In this document: positions 1-9,249 of the stretch, piece by piece | Layout: every line of letters starts with the position of its first letter | Numbering within the stretch: position 1 is the first letter of the stretch | From: Calycina herbarum | Taxonomy: Eukaryota; Ascomycota; Leotiomycetes; Helotiales; Pezizellaceae | Assembly (NCBI GenBank): GCA_001414485.1 | Contig: LLEY01000336.1 | Span: 1-22,280 of the forward strand | Length of the DNA: 22,280 nt | Reading direction: 5' to 3' | Notes under the pieces: generated by a model | The model's input: only the letters and a program-made list of their open reading frames with translations | What the model was told of the DNA's origin: nothing | Databases searched by the model: none | Translations under genes and position numbers: made by a program

Positions 1-273
1 ACCGCATACGTATTCCGTATACGTATATACAAAGAGTCCTTTGTACACCGCATACGTATTCCGAATGCGTATATACAAAGAGTCCTTTATACACATGTGT
101 ATATAACTAGGTCCTGGGATGTCTACCCAGGACACACACACACATACACACACACATACACACACACACATACACACACACATATACACACACACACATA
201 TACACACACACATATACACATAATTTATACCCTTGACTTCTGCCTTCTGCCCTCTTGCGTGACCATTTTAACA
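1..273 (-). mobile_element. Copy A of the ~550-bp solo-LTR-like element (cut by window edge)
   Basis: On the minus strand it begins at 273 with TGTTAAAATGG, followed by the GGGCAGAAGGCAGAAG block, a TATAAAT motif, a long CA/TG microsatellite (134-222), a perfect 8-bp-arm hairpin (111-133, GTCCTGGG / CCCAGGAC) and two complete 46-bp minisatellite units (94-49 and 48-3). The 3' part lies beyond the window start. CA and TG dinucleotides are plentiful, unlike the DNA next to it. In the element's own sense the 5' flank is CTTAC, which equals the 3' flank of copy B, not of its own insertion. That mismatch is one of the clues to an inversion between A and B. Confidence 0.9.
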
Positions 274-1297
274 GTAAGGCTACTTCCTTTTAAATAGTAG
301 TATTAACCTATTCTTTCTCTTTAGAGTCTTTCTTCTTATTATACTTATTTACTCTATAACTAGAGAGGTAATAGTTATAATATAAGTTCTACTCGCGTCG
401 ACGATTTCGCTCTTTCTAGGAAAGTTCTTCTTTCTTTAGAAAGGTCTTTTTCTATATATAGTGTTTACCTCTTTACTATACCTAGTATAGGCGTGTTTCT
501 ACTTTTCTAACCTTTTACTCTTCTCTCTATATCTAGAGTTACTCTTTCTAAATTCGTATAAGCGGTTGTCTAACTAGATAACTGTCTTAATTATATCTAT
601 AATAGTTTAAAACTATAAGTTTTATTTAGCTATCTTCTTACGAATATATATCTTTAATCCTCTATAAAAGAGTTTTATAAGAGTAATAGTATTCTATTCT
701 AATTTTATTCTATAACATTAGAATTTATTTATATAATCTATTACTAATCCGGTTTAGTATAAATATAAAAGCTTATATATAGTAGTTTAGATAGCGTCGA
801 AGTCTTTAAAGCCTTTTCTAATAGTTATTTTAAATCTCTTCTAAGATTTAAATATAATCTTAGTTAATTTTATCTTTCTATCTTTATTCTCGTTTTTAAA
901 AAAATCCTCTAAATATAACTAAGCCTATTCTAATACTAATCCTCTTAAGTAGGAGATAGTAAAGATAGTTTATAAATTATAATTATCTTCGAATTTATCT
1001 AAGTTAAAGTTAAAATAGATATCTATTTAAAGAAGAAATAAGTTAAGTTCTTTATACTTTCTATAATACGTGTCTAGTATCTTAACTTTAATAGACTTAA
1101 GTACTTCGACTTTGTAGAGCTTAGAGGTGTCTAGTATACTAATATTATCGTTATCCTTAGCTAGTTATATACTAGCAGACGCTTCTCTAGTAGCACTTTC
1201 TAATATCCTTATAACGTTAGTTTAACTAGTACTCGAGCTAGTAGTAGCGGAGGTTACTAGGGCTATAGTAACTAAACTTCTAAGTAGGTACTTAAAG
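274..1297 (-). pseudogene. gag: Gag (5' part) of Ty3/gypsy element G1, RIP-damaged
   Basis: Read on the minus strand from 1297 to 274, a frame broken only by TAA/TAG encodes a gag-like protein. Around 1050-500 it has a capsid-type run including FKITIRKGF and, further on, RLYEFRKSNSRYREKSK, typical of the retrotransposon gag domain of fungal gypsy elements. Stops lie where Gln or Trp codons are expected. The frame ends abruptly at 274 against copy A. It continues in frame on the plus strand from 3671 if copy B and one CTTAC repeat are removed and the block 274-3107 is turned around. Upstream in its own sense is LTR1. No clear ATG survives, so the start is not defined. I did not find an unmistakable zinc knuckle. 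The gag call is good; exact limits are not. Confidence 0.8.
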
Positions 1298-1760
1298 TAT
1301 AACGAAACTTAAATAGACTAAACAAAGGTAACTAAGTCTCGAAGGTTAGTATATAAGTAAGAAGTATAGATACGCTATTACGTTTACTTAGAAGTGAACT
1401 CGTTACTTATATTAAAGATATTAAATAAGATAATAAGATTAATAACTAAGTTAAGTACAAAGCTTCTATCTAATAGCAGATATACTAGTCTTATATAGAA
1501 CCTTTATTCTCTAAGTATATCGCCTACATCGCTTACATCGCTTATATCGCTCGCGATTATAGCGATTAGGGCGATTAAGGCGATCACGTCACATGACCCC
1601 ACGTGACTTCCAGCAGTCTTACAATAGTGAGATCCTGAAATCCTTAAATACCTTCTATATTACTGTTTCCCTCTTATACTACCTTCTATTCCTAGATATC
1701 GTACCTTGTTCTATTAGAGCGCTGTCTAGACTACTTACTACGTAACCGTGATTCGTAATA
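1298..1760 (-). mobile_element. LTR1: 5' LTR of gypsy G1
   Basis: This 463-bp repeat is bounded by TATTACG and GTTATA on the minus strand (TG...CA ends mutated to TA). It is repeated at 1929-2408, 8815-9249 and, in part, 20117-20403. It pairs best with 8815-9249: both keep CGTAACCGTGATTCG next to the terminus and AACTAAGTTAAGTAC inside, where 1929-2408 differs. Its outer flank on the minus strand is GTTTA, identical to the five bases after 9249, so the two are the LTRs of one insertion. Inside, ATCGCTT-type repeats face GCGATTA-type repeats across a CGCG centre (1520-1590) and could fold into a long hairpin. A patch at about 1585-1640 keeps many CA and TG steps, so it escaped RIP. Confidence 0.88.
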
Positions 1761-1928
1761 TAAACCTCTAGATAATAGTATAACACTTATAGAAAAACTA
1801 GTTATAATATATAAACTTGTTAAGAGATTATAGATATATCTAGTTTATTAGATTCTAAGTAGTTTTAATTAATATTATTTATTATAGTTAATTAATCTAA
1901 TATTAAAGTAGTAGAGTAGAGAGAAAGT
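1761..1928 (+). mobile_element. P1 fragment (C-terminal side of the pogo element), displaced by inversion
   Basis: The reverse complement of this segment aligns along its whole length with 19549-19720 in pogo fragment P3 (shared runs include CTACTACTTTA and TTTTCTATAAG). It is the left, C-terminal end of P1, whose next portion starts at 9250. It lies between LTR1 of G1 and LTR2 of G2, so both gypsy elements inserted into P1: G1 at GTTTA and G2 about 46 bp inside the P1 terminus at ACTTT. It is inverted relative to the rest of P1. Confidence 0.82.
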
Positions 1929-2408
1929 TATAACGAAACTTAAACGAACTAAACAAAGATAACTAAGTCTCGAAGGTTAGTATATAGGTAAGAAGTATAG
2001 ACGTGATAAGTTGTTTACTTAGGAGTGAACTCGTTACTTATATTAAAGATATTAAATAAGATAATAAGATTAATAACTAAAGTTGAGTACGAAGCTCTTA
2101 TCTAATAGCAGACGTACTAGTCTTATATAGAACCTTTATTCTCTATATACATCGCCTATATCGCTTATATCGTCTATATCGCTCGCGATTAGAGCGATTA
2201 CGTTAATTAGAGCGATTACGTTAATTAGAGCGATTACGTTATATAATTATATATAACTTCTAATAATATTATAATAGTAAGATTCTAGAACCCTTATATA
2301 TCTTTTATATTACTGATTTCCTCTTATATTACCTTCCTTTCCTAGATGTCGTACCTTGTTCTATTAGAGCGCTGTCTAAACTACTTACTACTTTTGTAAT
2401 TTATAATA
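1929..2408 (-). mobile_element. LTR2: 3' LTR of gypsy copy G2
   Basis: A 480-bp relative of LTR1 in the same window orientation. It differs from the G1 pair near its ends (TTTTGTAATTTATAATA at 2392-2408 in place of the CCGTGATTCG version) and carries GATTACGTTAATTAGAGC repeats at about 2170-2235, so it belongs to a different insertion. It is followed at 2409 by the same internal 3' sequence that precedes LTR3, which marks it as the 3' LTR of a gypsy now on the minus strand. The base after its 3' end in element sense is the start of ACTTT, its presumed target duplication. The partner copy is outside the window. Confidence 0.85.
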
Positions 2409-3107
2409 CTATCCTCTTCTTAGCCTAGCGTGTTCTTACGCTTAAGTATAAGCTAAGAAATATTATTAAGAAGCTAGTAGGCTTCTCTTTCTTCTATTAT
2501 ATCGTTAACACCTATCTATAAAGATAGACTTAAATAATCTAGAATTCTAAACGCTCTTTAAATTAAATAATTAGAATACGAAATAATTCCTTATACTTAA
2601 TATACTTAAGTAAAGACCGGTTGTTACTATATTAGTATTACTAGTAGTTCTAAGTACTTCGAGTATACTAGAAAAAGCAAACTCTATAACGTTAAATAAC
2701 AAAACCGAATACTCTTACTTTTTAAATAGGAGTCTATTAATACCTAGTAGTAGTAGTTATAGTAAGAGGAAGAGATAGCTTTTAAAGTTTAAGAAGAAGC
2801 TATATATAAAAGTTCTAAGGCTATATAGAAAATCCTCTAATTATAGTAGTAGTAACGTTTCCTTACTAAGCAGGAGTAAGAGATACTCTAACATAGTCTT
2901 ATAAATCTATAAGAGCTTAATAAAGCTAAGAAGAGAGAAAGAGAAGAGAAAGAGTAGTAGAAGGTAGAGGAAAAATAATAGGAAGTAGAGATTATATATC
3001 TAGTAGCTCTATCTATCCTCGCTGGTTCTTAATCTAAGCTAAGTCTTAACCTAGCCTTTCTTAAAGCTTTTCCTTCTTACTATAAGATGTAGATAAACCT
3101 AGGTTTT
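2409..3107 (-). mobile_element. 3' internal end of gypsy G2
   Basis: The reverse complement of this block matches 8145-8814, the stretch between pol and the 3' LTR of G1, end to end with RIP-type differences. Next to LTR2 is a purine tract on the minus strand (2423-2409, CTAAGAAGAGGATAG), a likely polypurine tract. The match stops at 3107, exactly where copy B begins, at a point that in G1 lies just after the chromodomain. The rest of G2 should lie to the left of copy A outside the window. An extra coding-like frame on the plus strand is listed separately. Confidence 0.82.
2640..2990 (+). pseudogene. Extra antisense reading-frame remnant in G2
   Basis: Within the gypsy 3' region, the strand opposite to gag-pol holds a coding-like frame. 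Around 2855-2960 it reads QRFLTKQE, then EIL, then HSLINL, then ELNKAKKRERERRER, followed by a highly charged Lys/Arg/Glu tail. Breaks are single TAG/TAA codons. The same motif order occurs antisense to G1 at 8290-8360. Being kept in two diverged copies suggests a real extra gene or a coiled-coil region rather than chance. I do not recognise a function. The alternative is that it mirrors a conserved sense C-terminal extension of Pol. Confidence 0.5.
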
Positions 3108-3160
3108 TGTTAAAATGGTCACGTAAGAGGGCAGAAGGCAGAAGTCAAGGGTATAAATTA

Positions 3161-3233
3161 TGTGTATATGTGTGTGTGTATATGTGTGTGTGTGTATATG
3201 TGTGTGTGTATATGTGTGTGTGTATGTGTATGT
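3161..3233 (+). repeat. TG microsatellite of copy B
   Basis: Interrupted (TG)n with TATA interspersions. Equivalent tracts are at 134-222 (copy A, as CA), 13161-13221 (copy C) and 20464-20543 (copy D). Lengths differ between copies, as expected for replication slippage. CpA/TpG-rich tracts like these would be prime RIP targets yet remain intact. Confidence 0.95.
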
Positions 3234-3256
3234 GTCCTGGGTAGACATCCCAGGAC
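3234..3256. repeat. Perfect hairpin in copy B
   Basis: Arms GTCCTGGG and CCCAGGAC flank the 7-base loop TAGACAT. The same structure is at 111-133 and 13222-13244. In copy D (20544-20566) the second arm has one G-to-A change. It sits in the same place in each copy, between the microsatellite and the 46-bp repeats. Confidence 0.93.
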
Positions 3257-3272
3257 CTAGTTATATACACAT

Positions 3273-3456
3273 GTGTATAAAGGACTCTTTGTATATACGT
3301 ATACGGAATACGTATGCGGTGTACAAAGGACTCTTTGTATATACGCATTCGGAATACGTATGCGGTGTACAAAGGACTCTTTGTATATACGTATGCGGAA
3401 TACACATGCGGTGTACAAAGGACTCTTTGTATATACGTATGCGGAATACGCATGCG
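3273..3456. repeat. 46-bp minisatellite, four units (copy B)
   Basis: Units at 3273-3318, 3319-3364, 3365-3410 and 3411-3456. Each contains the dyad ACAAAG-GACT-CTTTGT (in the first unit ATAAAG) followed by TATATACG and two CG-rich near-palindromes of the type CGCATTCGGAATACGTATGCG, shortened here to CGTATGCGGAATACG. The unit length is not a multiple of three. Long open frames across the array on both strands are a by-product of a unit without stop codons, not genes. Confidence 0.95.
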
Positions 3457-3670
3457 GTATACGCCATAAAACGCCACTTCCGTAAACGGAATACGTATGC
3501 GGAAGTATATATAATTAATATACAAAACTTAACGCGTTGCTCTAGAGTGCTCTAGACACATCAGAACCACGAGGTCACGTGATATTCTGACTAAGCTTAA
3601 CTTTTAGGTCTATATACACTTAAGCACTTATGTCTAGGTATACTAGATACTAATATATTATTATACTTAC

Positions 3671-4785
3671 TCGATAAAATCGAACTTATAAATAATAAAC
3701 TTAAAGCTAGAAGATATAGTATATAGATTAAAATAGATATCTTAGATATAATAGTAGGCGCTATATACTTATAGCTAAACGAAGGAATTAAGTTATAAGT
3801 TAGTAAGTAAGGTATAATATACTAATAATAGTAGAGATCTACTTCTTAAAAAGTATTATAATATATAGTTAGAAATAGAATATAAATTACTATTATTAAC
3901 AAGTTTATTAGAGTTATTAGAATTAGTATTTAACTTATTAGAAGTAGATCCTAGAATATATAAGCCTAAATAAGATAAGTTATAAGTATTTATTAGAACC
4001 TTTAAAAGAGGAAATAGATAAGTATATATAGAAAGCTAGAAACCTAACTTTTAGAGCTTATATTCTACTTAAGAAATTAATTCTACTATCTTAACTACTT
4101 ATATAATAGTATAGAACGACTAAGACCGAGTAACTATAGTTAGCTCTATTATTAGAAGAGAAAGTATTAAATTCAAGAAACTAGAGCTAGAATAGGTAGT
4201 ACTTAATAACTACCTAGAGAAGAGAGACTTATAGACGGTTATAGATCTAAAAGATAATATTACTAAATAGTAATAGTATTACCTAGAAGGATTTAATAAA
4301 TATAATAGATATTTAAAGTTAGATATTACTACCTACCTACCTAGTTAAGACTATAGATTAGAAATTAATAAGAAATATTAAGTACTAAGAGTAGAAAAGA
4401 GAATAGTAATATTATTTAAGACACTAGAGAATTAGCGAATATTTAAAGTTATTGAAGTAAACTTCTAAGCTACTTTAATCTAGGAATTTTACTAACTAAT
4501 AAAAGATAAATAATAAGTTACTAAAATTTTATATAGAATAACTATTAAGTAGGTTCGATATAAACTATATACTATATTAGACTAGTTAATAGAGAGATAC
4601 TTTATTAGAACTATTCTAGAATCTAAGAGAACTATAGAAGATAGTCTAATATATAAAGTAGCTTTTTCTAATAATAAAAAGGTAATATTCTTTCTAAGCT
4701 TTTTAAAAGAAGATAATAGTAAAAGACGATTTGAGGTTTATTATATTAAACTAGAAATTTATACTACTACTAGAGAAAACCAACT
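3671..4785 (+). pseudogene. gag: Gag, C-terminal part, of G1
   Basis: Directly after the CTTAC duplication a frame broken only by TAA/TAG continues the gag frame found on the minus strand at 1297-274. Its first stretch, LDKIELINNKLKARRYS, is charged and probably helical. Beyond about 4000 I recognise no specific domain before the protease at about 4823, and more than one frame is possible. There is no ATG start, because the true start is on the other side of copies B and A. The assignment as gag or the gag-pol linker rests on position between gag capsid and protease, not on a motif. Confidence 0.6.
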
Positions 4786-7700
4786 TATAGTAATAGTAAA
4801 GATAAGAGAAAAGGAACTCTAAGTTCTAATTAACTCTAGAGTAACAGGTAATTTCCTTTTCTTAATAGCTTTAAAGAAGCTAAATATTTTAATCTAAGGT
4901 ATAAGGCTATACTACCTAGGGGTAGTTAATAGAATAGACGTTATATACTAGGATAGGATTATTAATTAGTAAACTATCTTAATAAAAGTTAATATTAAAG
5001 AATACTACTTAGATATATAATTTAATATTATTAAAATAGGAAATAAGAAAGTAATACTTAGTATACTATAGATTTAAGAATATAATCTAGATATTAACTA
5101 GAAAGCTTAAATAATAATCTTCAGTTAATATAATTACATAGGTTTATAATTATAACTATAAGACTAGAACAATGTTAGCGCTACCTCTTCTAATATACTA
5201 GAACACCTAGTCTAGGGTCCTTTATAGGTTAGTAGAACAGCTAATAACGAAATACCTATATAGTATAGAGAATTTAAAGCTTTATTTAAAAACCTAGAAG
5301 ACTTATAAGCCTTATTAGAACATCGTCTATAGGATTATAAGATTAAAATAAAGGAGGGTTATTATCTCTTAAAGTAGAAGCTTCGGTTATATAACTAGAA
5401 GAGTCTTTAGAGAATAGAAAGTTATATAAAGGAAGGTATTAAGAAAGGGTATATTAGGAAATCTAAGTTACTAATTATCTTAAATATACTTATTATTAAG
5501 AAAAAAGATAACCTAGATAAGAGAATATATATTAATTACTAAGAAGTAAATTATACTATAGTTAAGAACGCTTATCTATTACTAGCTAGTTAATACTTAT
5601 AGGATAAGTTGGATAAGGTAGTACGATTTACGAAATTAGATTAATAAAACGCTTATAAACTAATATAAATAAAAGTTAGAGACGAATAGAAAATAGTATT
5701 TATCTTACTATCAGGTCTCTATAAATATACAGTTATACTATTTAAACTATACAACGTACTAGCTATATACTAAAGATAGAATAATAATATTTTAGGAGAT
5801 CTTCTAAGAGTAATAGTAATCTATTATTTAAATAATATTCTAATCTTCTTAGAAAAAGAAGAAGAATATAAAAAATATATAAAAGAAGTTCTATAATACC
5901 TACTTAAAGTAGACTTCTATTTTAAACTATTGAAATATAAGTTTATAATAACTTAGATACTTTTCCTAGAATAGGTATTTAACTTAGAAAAAATAGAAAT
6001 AGATCTAGTAAAGATCTAGAATATCTTAAACTAGAAATTACTAGAGAATATAAAAGATATATAGTTCTTTCTTAGATTTATAAACTTCTACTATTCTTTT
6101 ATTAAAGACTATACGAAGATTACTAAACTAATATTAGTACTAGTAAAAAAGACTATTAAGTTTATTTAAAGTAAATAAGCTAAGAACGCTTTTTAACAGA
6201 TTAAAGTAAGATTTATAGAAAAACCTATTTTATATAATTTTAACGTAGATAAGCCTAGTATAGTAGAAATAGACGCCTTAGACATAGTAGTAGATATAAT
6301 CTACTTATAACTAAATAATAAAGAGAAGCTTATACCTGTTATATACTACTCTAAAATATTTAATCTAGTATAGTAGAACTATAGTATCTTTAATAAAGAA
6401 TTACTTACTATAGTACTAATCTTAGAATACTAGAGAATATACTTTTAAGAAGTAAAGTATCTAGTTATAGTTCTATCTAACTACGAGAATTTAAAAATAT
6501 TTATAAAAACAAAAGAACTTACGACTAGATAACTAGTAAAGTAGTCTAAAATATTATTAGAATTTAATATTATTATATACTATATAAGTAGAATATTAAA
6601 TACTTAAGCTAATACTTTTAGCTAGAAACCTAGATATAAAGGAAATAAAGAGTATAAGAAGATTACAGTCTTAAAGACTCTAGAGAATAGAGACCTTACG
6701 CCTATTATCTACAAAGTTACTATTATAGTAGAATAACTCTAGGAACTATAGTATAATAAAATCAAGAAAGTATTTAGTTAGAATAGCTAAGAAGCTCTAC
6801 TAAGCGTGAAAAGCAGTAGAGCAAAGAATAGACTTATCTCTTATAATAATAAGATCTTTATTCTAGATAGTATTATAAAAGAATTTATTAAGAAATAATA
6901 TAAATTACTAGTATATAGATACTAGAGAATTCAAAGAACTCTCTAGTATATAAAGTAGAACTACTATATTAATAGATTATTAACAGTAGTTAAGAAAGTA
7001 ATAGTAGAGTATAATACCTATACTAGGAATAAGGCCTTCTACTATATACTATATAGATAGATAAACACTACTCTAATACTATAAATACCTTAGAAATCGA
7101 TCTCTTAGAATTTTATTATTAAATTACTAAAATCTAAAGATCTAATAATAGGACTTAAGTATAACTTAATCTTAGTTATTATAGAATAACTTATAAAATA
7201 TATAATTTTAGTATTATATATAGAGTTAAGTATAGCTAAGGAATTAGTATTCGTATTTCTTAAAAAGGTAGTCTTAAGATATAAGCTATAAAAGAAATAC
7301 TCTCTAATAGAGATAAACTCTTTACCTCTAAATTTTAGATCGCTTTTATAAAACGATTAGATATAAAAAGAAAGCTTTTAACAGCTTTTTACTTTTAAAT
7401 AAATAAAGGAAACGAATATATAAATTAAGTAGTTAAAATATACCTTCGTTATTATATAAACTACTAGTAAAACAACTAGGTAGAACTACTACCTCTAGTA
7501 CAGTTTGTCTATAATAGTTTAGTAATAGAAATAACACTTATTATACTATTCTATACTAACTTTAGATATAAATTAGTAGTGTATTAAGAACTATTATCTA
7601 CGACTATCGACAACTAGCTTGCTTATATTTAGGTCTCGAAAATTAAAGAGTTATATAAAGAACTTATAAAAAACTTATAGTTTATAGCTAAATAGAATAT

Positions 7701-8150
7701 ATACTACTATAATAAATAATATAGTTAGAAGCTAATACTAAAAGAGAGAGATAAAGTCTACTTAGTATAAAAAAATATTAATATAAAAAGACTAAGTAAT
7801 AAACTAAACTATAAAAAACTTAGACTATTTAAAATTAAATAAGTTAGAGAACCTTTAAATTATAAACTAGCGTTACTAAAAACTATAAACATCTATCTAG
7901 TATTCTATATATTCTTACTTAAACTAGTACTACTAGAGGTACTACTAGCTCTATTTATAGAAATTTAACTAGTAAACCTAAACGCTAAGTACGAAGTCGA
8001 AAGAATTCTTAACTATAAACTTATTAGAGAATAAGTTAAGTACTTAATTAAATAGTTAGACTACTTATACTTAGAAAACACTTAGAAACTAAAAAGCAAT
8101 CTTAACTACTGTCTAGTAGAACTTTAGAAGTTCTACTACTAAAACCTAGG
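4786..8150 (+). pseudogene. pol: Pol polyprotein of chromodomain Ty3/gypsy element G1, RIP-dead
   Basis: Domains occur in the Ty3/gypsy order. Protease at about 4823-4865 reads LINSRVTGN, where the family has a D-S-G-A-T-G core; Asp, Gly and Ala are all changed by G-to-A or C-to-T. Reverse transcriptase runs about 5440-6000, with KKKDN, FTKLD and a catalytic box reading YLNN at 5825-5836, so both catalytic Asp are now Asn. RNase H is at about 6230-6600 (start VDKPSIVEIDA). The integrase zinc region and core lie at about 6860-7600. A chromodomain at about 7970-8140 has KYEVERILNYKL and VKYLIK. The chromodomain places it among chromoviruses, which target heterochromatin. Dozens of TAG/TAA codons replace Gln and Trp; I saw no need for frameshifts in RT-IN. 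Function is lost beyond doubt. Confidence 0.92.
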
Positions 8151-8814
8151 GTTATCTACATCTTATAGTTAGAAGAGAAAGCTTTAAGAAAGGCTGAATT
8201 AAGAGATAGCTCGACAAAAGTAGAGCTACTAGGGGTGGGAGAGGCTGCTAGCCGGGCGACCTCTGTATCTCTCTTCTCTTTCTCTTCTCTCTCTCTCTCT
8301 CTCTTTAGCTTTATTAAGCTCTTATAGGTTAGTAAGACTACGACAGAGTATCTCTTACTCCCGCTTAGTAAGGAAGCGTTGTTGTTTCCGTAGTCGAAGG
8401 ATCTTCTATATAGCTTCTTTCTAAACCTTATAATCTATCTCCTTCTTCTATTATAACCGTCGTTTCTAGGTATTAAGAGATTCCTACTTAAAAAATAAGA
8501 GTATTCGATTCTACTTCTTAATATCGTAGGATTTATCTTTCCTAGTATATTTAGAATACTTAGAACTACTATTAATACTAATATATCGACGGCTAGTCTT
8601 TATATTAATATAACAAGTATAAGGAATTATTTCGCGTCTTATAAGTTCGATATAAAGAGTGTTAAGAGTTCTATATTATTTAAGTCTATCTTTCGAGAGA
8701 GGTATTAACGATATAATAGAAGTAAGAAAGGCCGCTAGCCTCTTAACGATATTTTCTTAAGCTATACTTAAGCGTAGAGATATACTAGTCTAAGAAGGAG
8801 ATAGTATTACGAAT
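8151..8814 (+). mobile_element. G1 region between pol and 3' LTR
   Basis: About 660 bases follow the chromodomain. They hold a G-rich run (8231-8244, AGGGGTGGGAGAGG), a CT tract (8267-8306) and, against the LTR, a purine run at 8802-8814 (AAGAAGGAGATAG) that fits the polypurine tract used to prime plus-strand synthesis. The whole block recurs inverted at 2409-3107 in G2. The opposite strand carries a coding-like frame, listed separately. Confidence 0.8.
8290..8640 (-). pseudogene. Extra antisense reading-frame remnant in G1
   Basis: On the minus strand about 8385-8290 encodes LRKQQRFLTKREQEIL, then RSLTNLQELNKA, then a Lys/Arg/Glu-rich tail that corresponds to the CT tract. The same order occurs in G2 on its antisense strand (about 2855-2960). 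The frame is interrupted only by RIP-type stops. Function unknown. It could be a gene carried antisense in the 3' region of this gypsy family, or a mirror of sense coding sequence. Confidence 0.5.
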
Positions 8815-9249
8815 CACGGTTACGTAGTAAGTAGTCTAGACAGCGCTCTAATAGAACAAGGTATAATATCTAGGAATAGAAGATAGTATAAGAGAGAAAT
8901 AGTAATATAGAAGATATTTAAGGATTTTAAGATCTTACTATTATAAGACTATTAGAAGTCACGTATAGTTATATAACGTAATCGTCTTAATCGCTCTAAT
9001 CGCTATAATTATAAGCGATATAGGCGATATACTTAGAGAACGAAGGTTCTATATAAGACTAGTACGTCTGCTATTAGATAGAAGCTTCGTACTTAACTTA
9101 GTTATTAATCTTATTATCTTATTTAAAATCTTTAATATAAGTAATAAGTTCACTTCTAAGTAAACGTAACATCGTATCTATACTTCTTACCTATATACTA
9201 ACCTTCGAGACTTAGTTACCTTTGTTTAGTCTGTTTAAGTTTCGTTATA
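8815..9249 (+). mobile_element. LTR3: 3' LTR of gypsy G1
   Basis: A 435-bp LTR from TATTACGAATCACGG to GTTTCGTTATA, following the polypurine tract. It is the partner of LTR1 (1298-1760, now inverted). Both share the ACGTAACCGTGATTCG terminus and are flanked by GTTTA, here at 9250-9254. It is more RIP-mutated than LTR1: the patch that keeps CACGTCACATGACCCC in LTR1 is TA-rich here. After reversing 274-3107 and removing copy B, LTR1 to LTR3 spans about 7.07 kb, a normal full-length gypsy size. Confidence 0.9.

Larger units (their letters stand above)
3108..3665 (+). mobile_element. Copy B of the ~550-bp solo-LTR-like element
   Basis: A complete 558-bp copy. It has TGTTAAAATGG at the 5' end, TATAAAT at about 3152, a TG microsatellite (3161-3233), a hairpin (3234-3256), four 46-bp units (3273-3456), an ACTTCCG / CGGAAGT dyad (about 3476-3506), a GAGGTCACGTGAT motif (3570-3582) and the 3' end TATTATTATA. 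The 3' flank is CTTAC (3666-3670); the 5' flank is GTTTT. They do not match, but CTTAC does match the 5' flank of copy A. Differences from other copies are few and mostly CA-to-TA or TG-to-TA, as at 3127. It has no coding capacity that I trust. A solo LTR is the best fit; a non-autonomous element of another class with 5-bp duplications is possible. Confidence 0.9.

Noticed and set aside
124..222. Telomeric or subtelomeric simple repeat.
   Set aside because: The tract is (CA)n/(TG)n and recurs inside each copy of a bounded element. No TTAGGG-type array is seen.
3273..3456. CRISPR-like array.
   Set aside because: Units are contiguous 46-bp repeats without unique spacers, and the sequence context is fungal transposons.
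3145..3555. Open frames of 66-131 codons on both strands across copy B (likewise 13145-13513, 20377-20898 and 97-297).
   Set aside because: They run through TG/CA microsatellite and 46-bp units lacking stops in all frames. Composition is low-complexity, frames on both strands are equally open, and they do not hold between copies with different unit counts.
3570..3582. CACGTG motif in each short-repeat copy as a functional E-box promoter site.
   Set aside because: It is present, but so short a palindrome cannot be called a regulatory site without a gene or transcript beside it.
8231..8244. G-rich run as the gypsy polypurine tract.
   Set aside because: It is nearly 600 bases from the 3' LTR. 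The purine run at 8802-8814 directly abuts the LTR and has a counterpart in G2.
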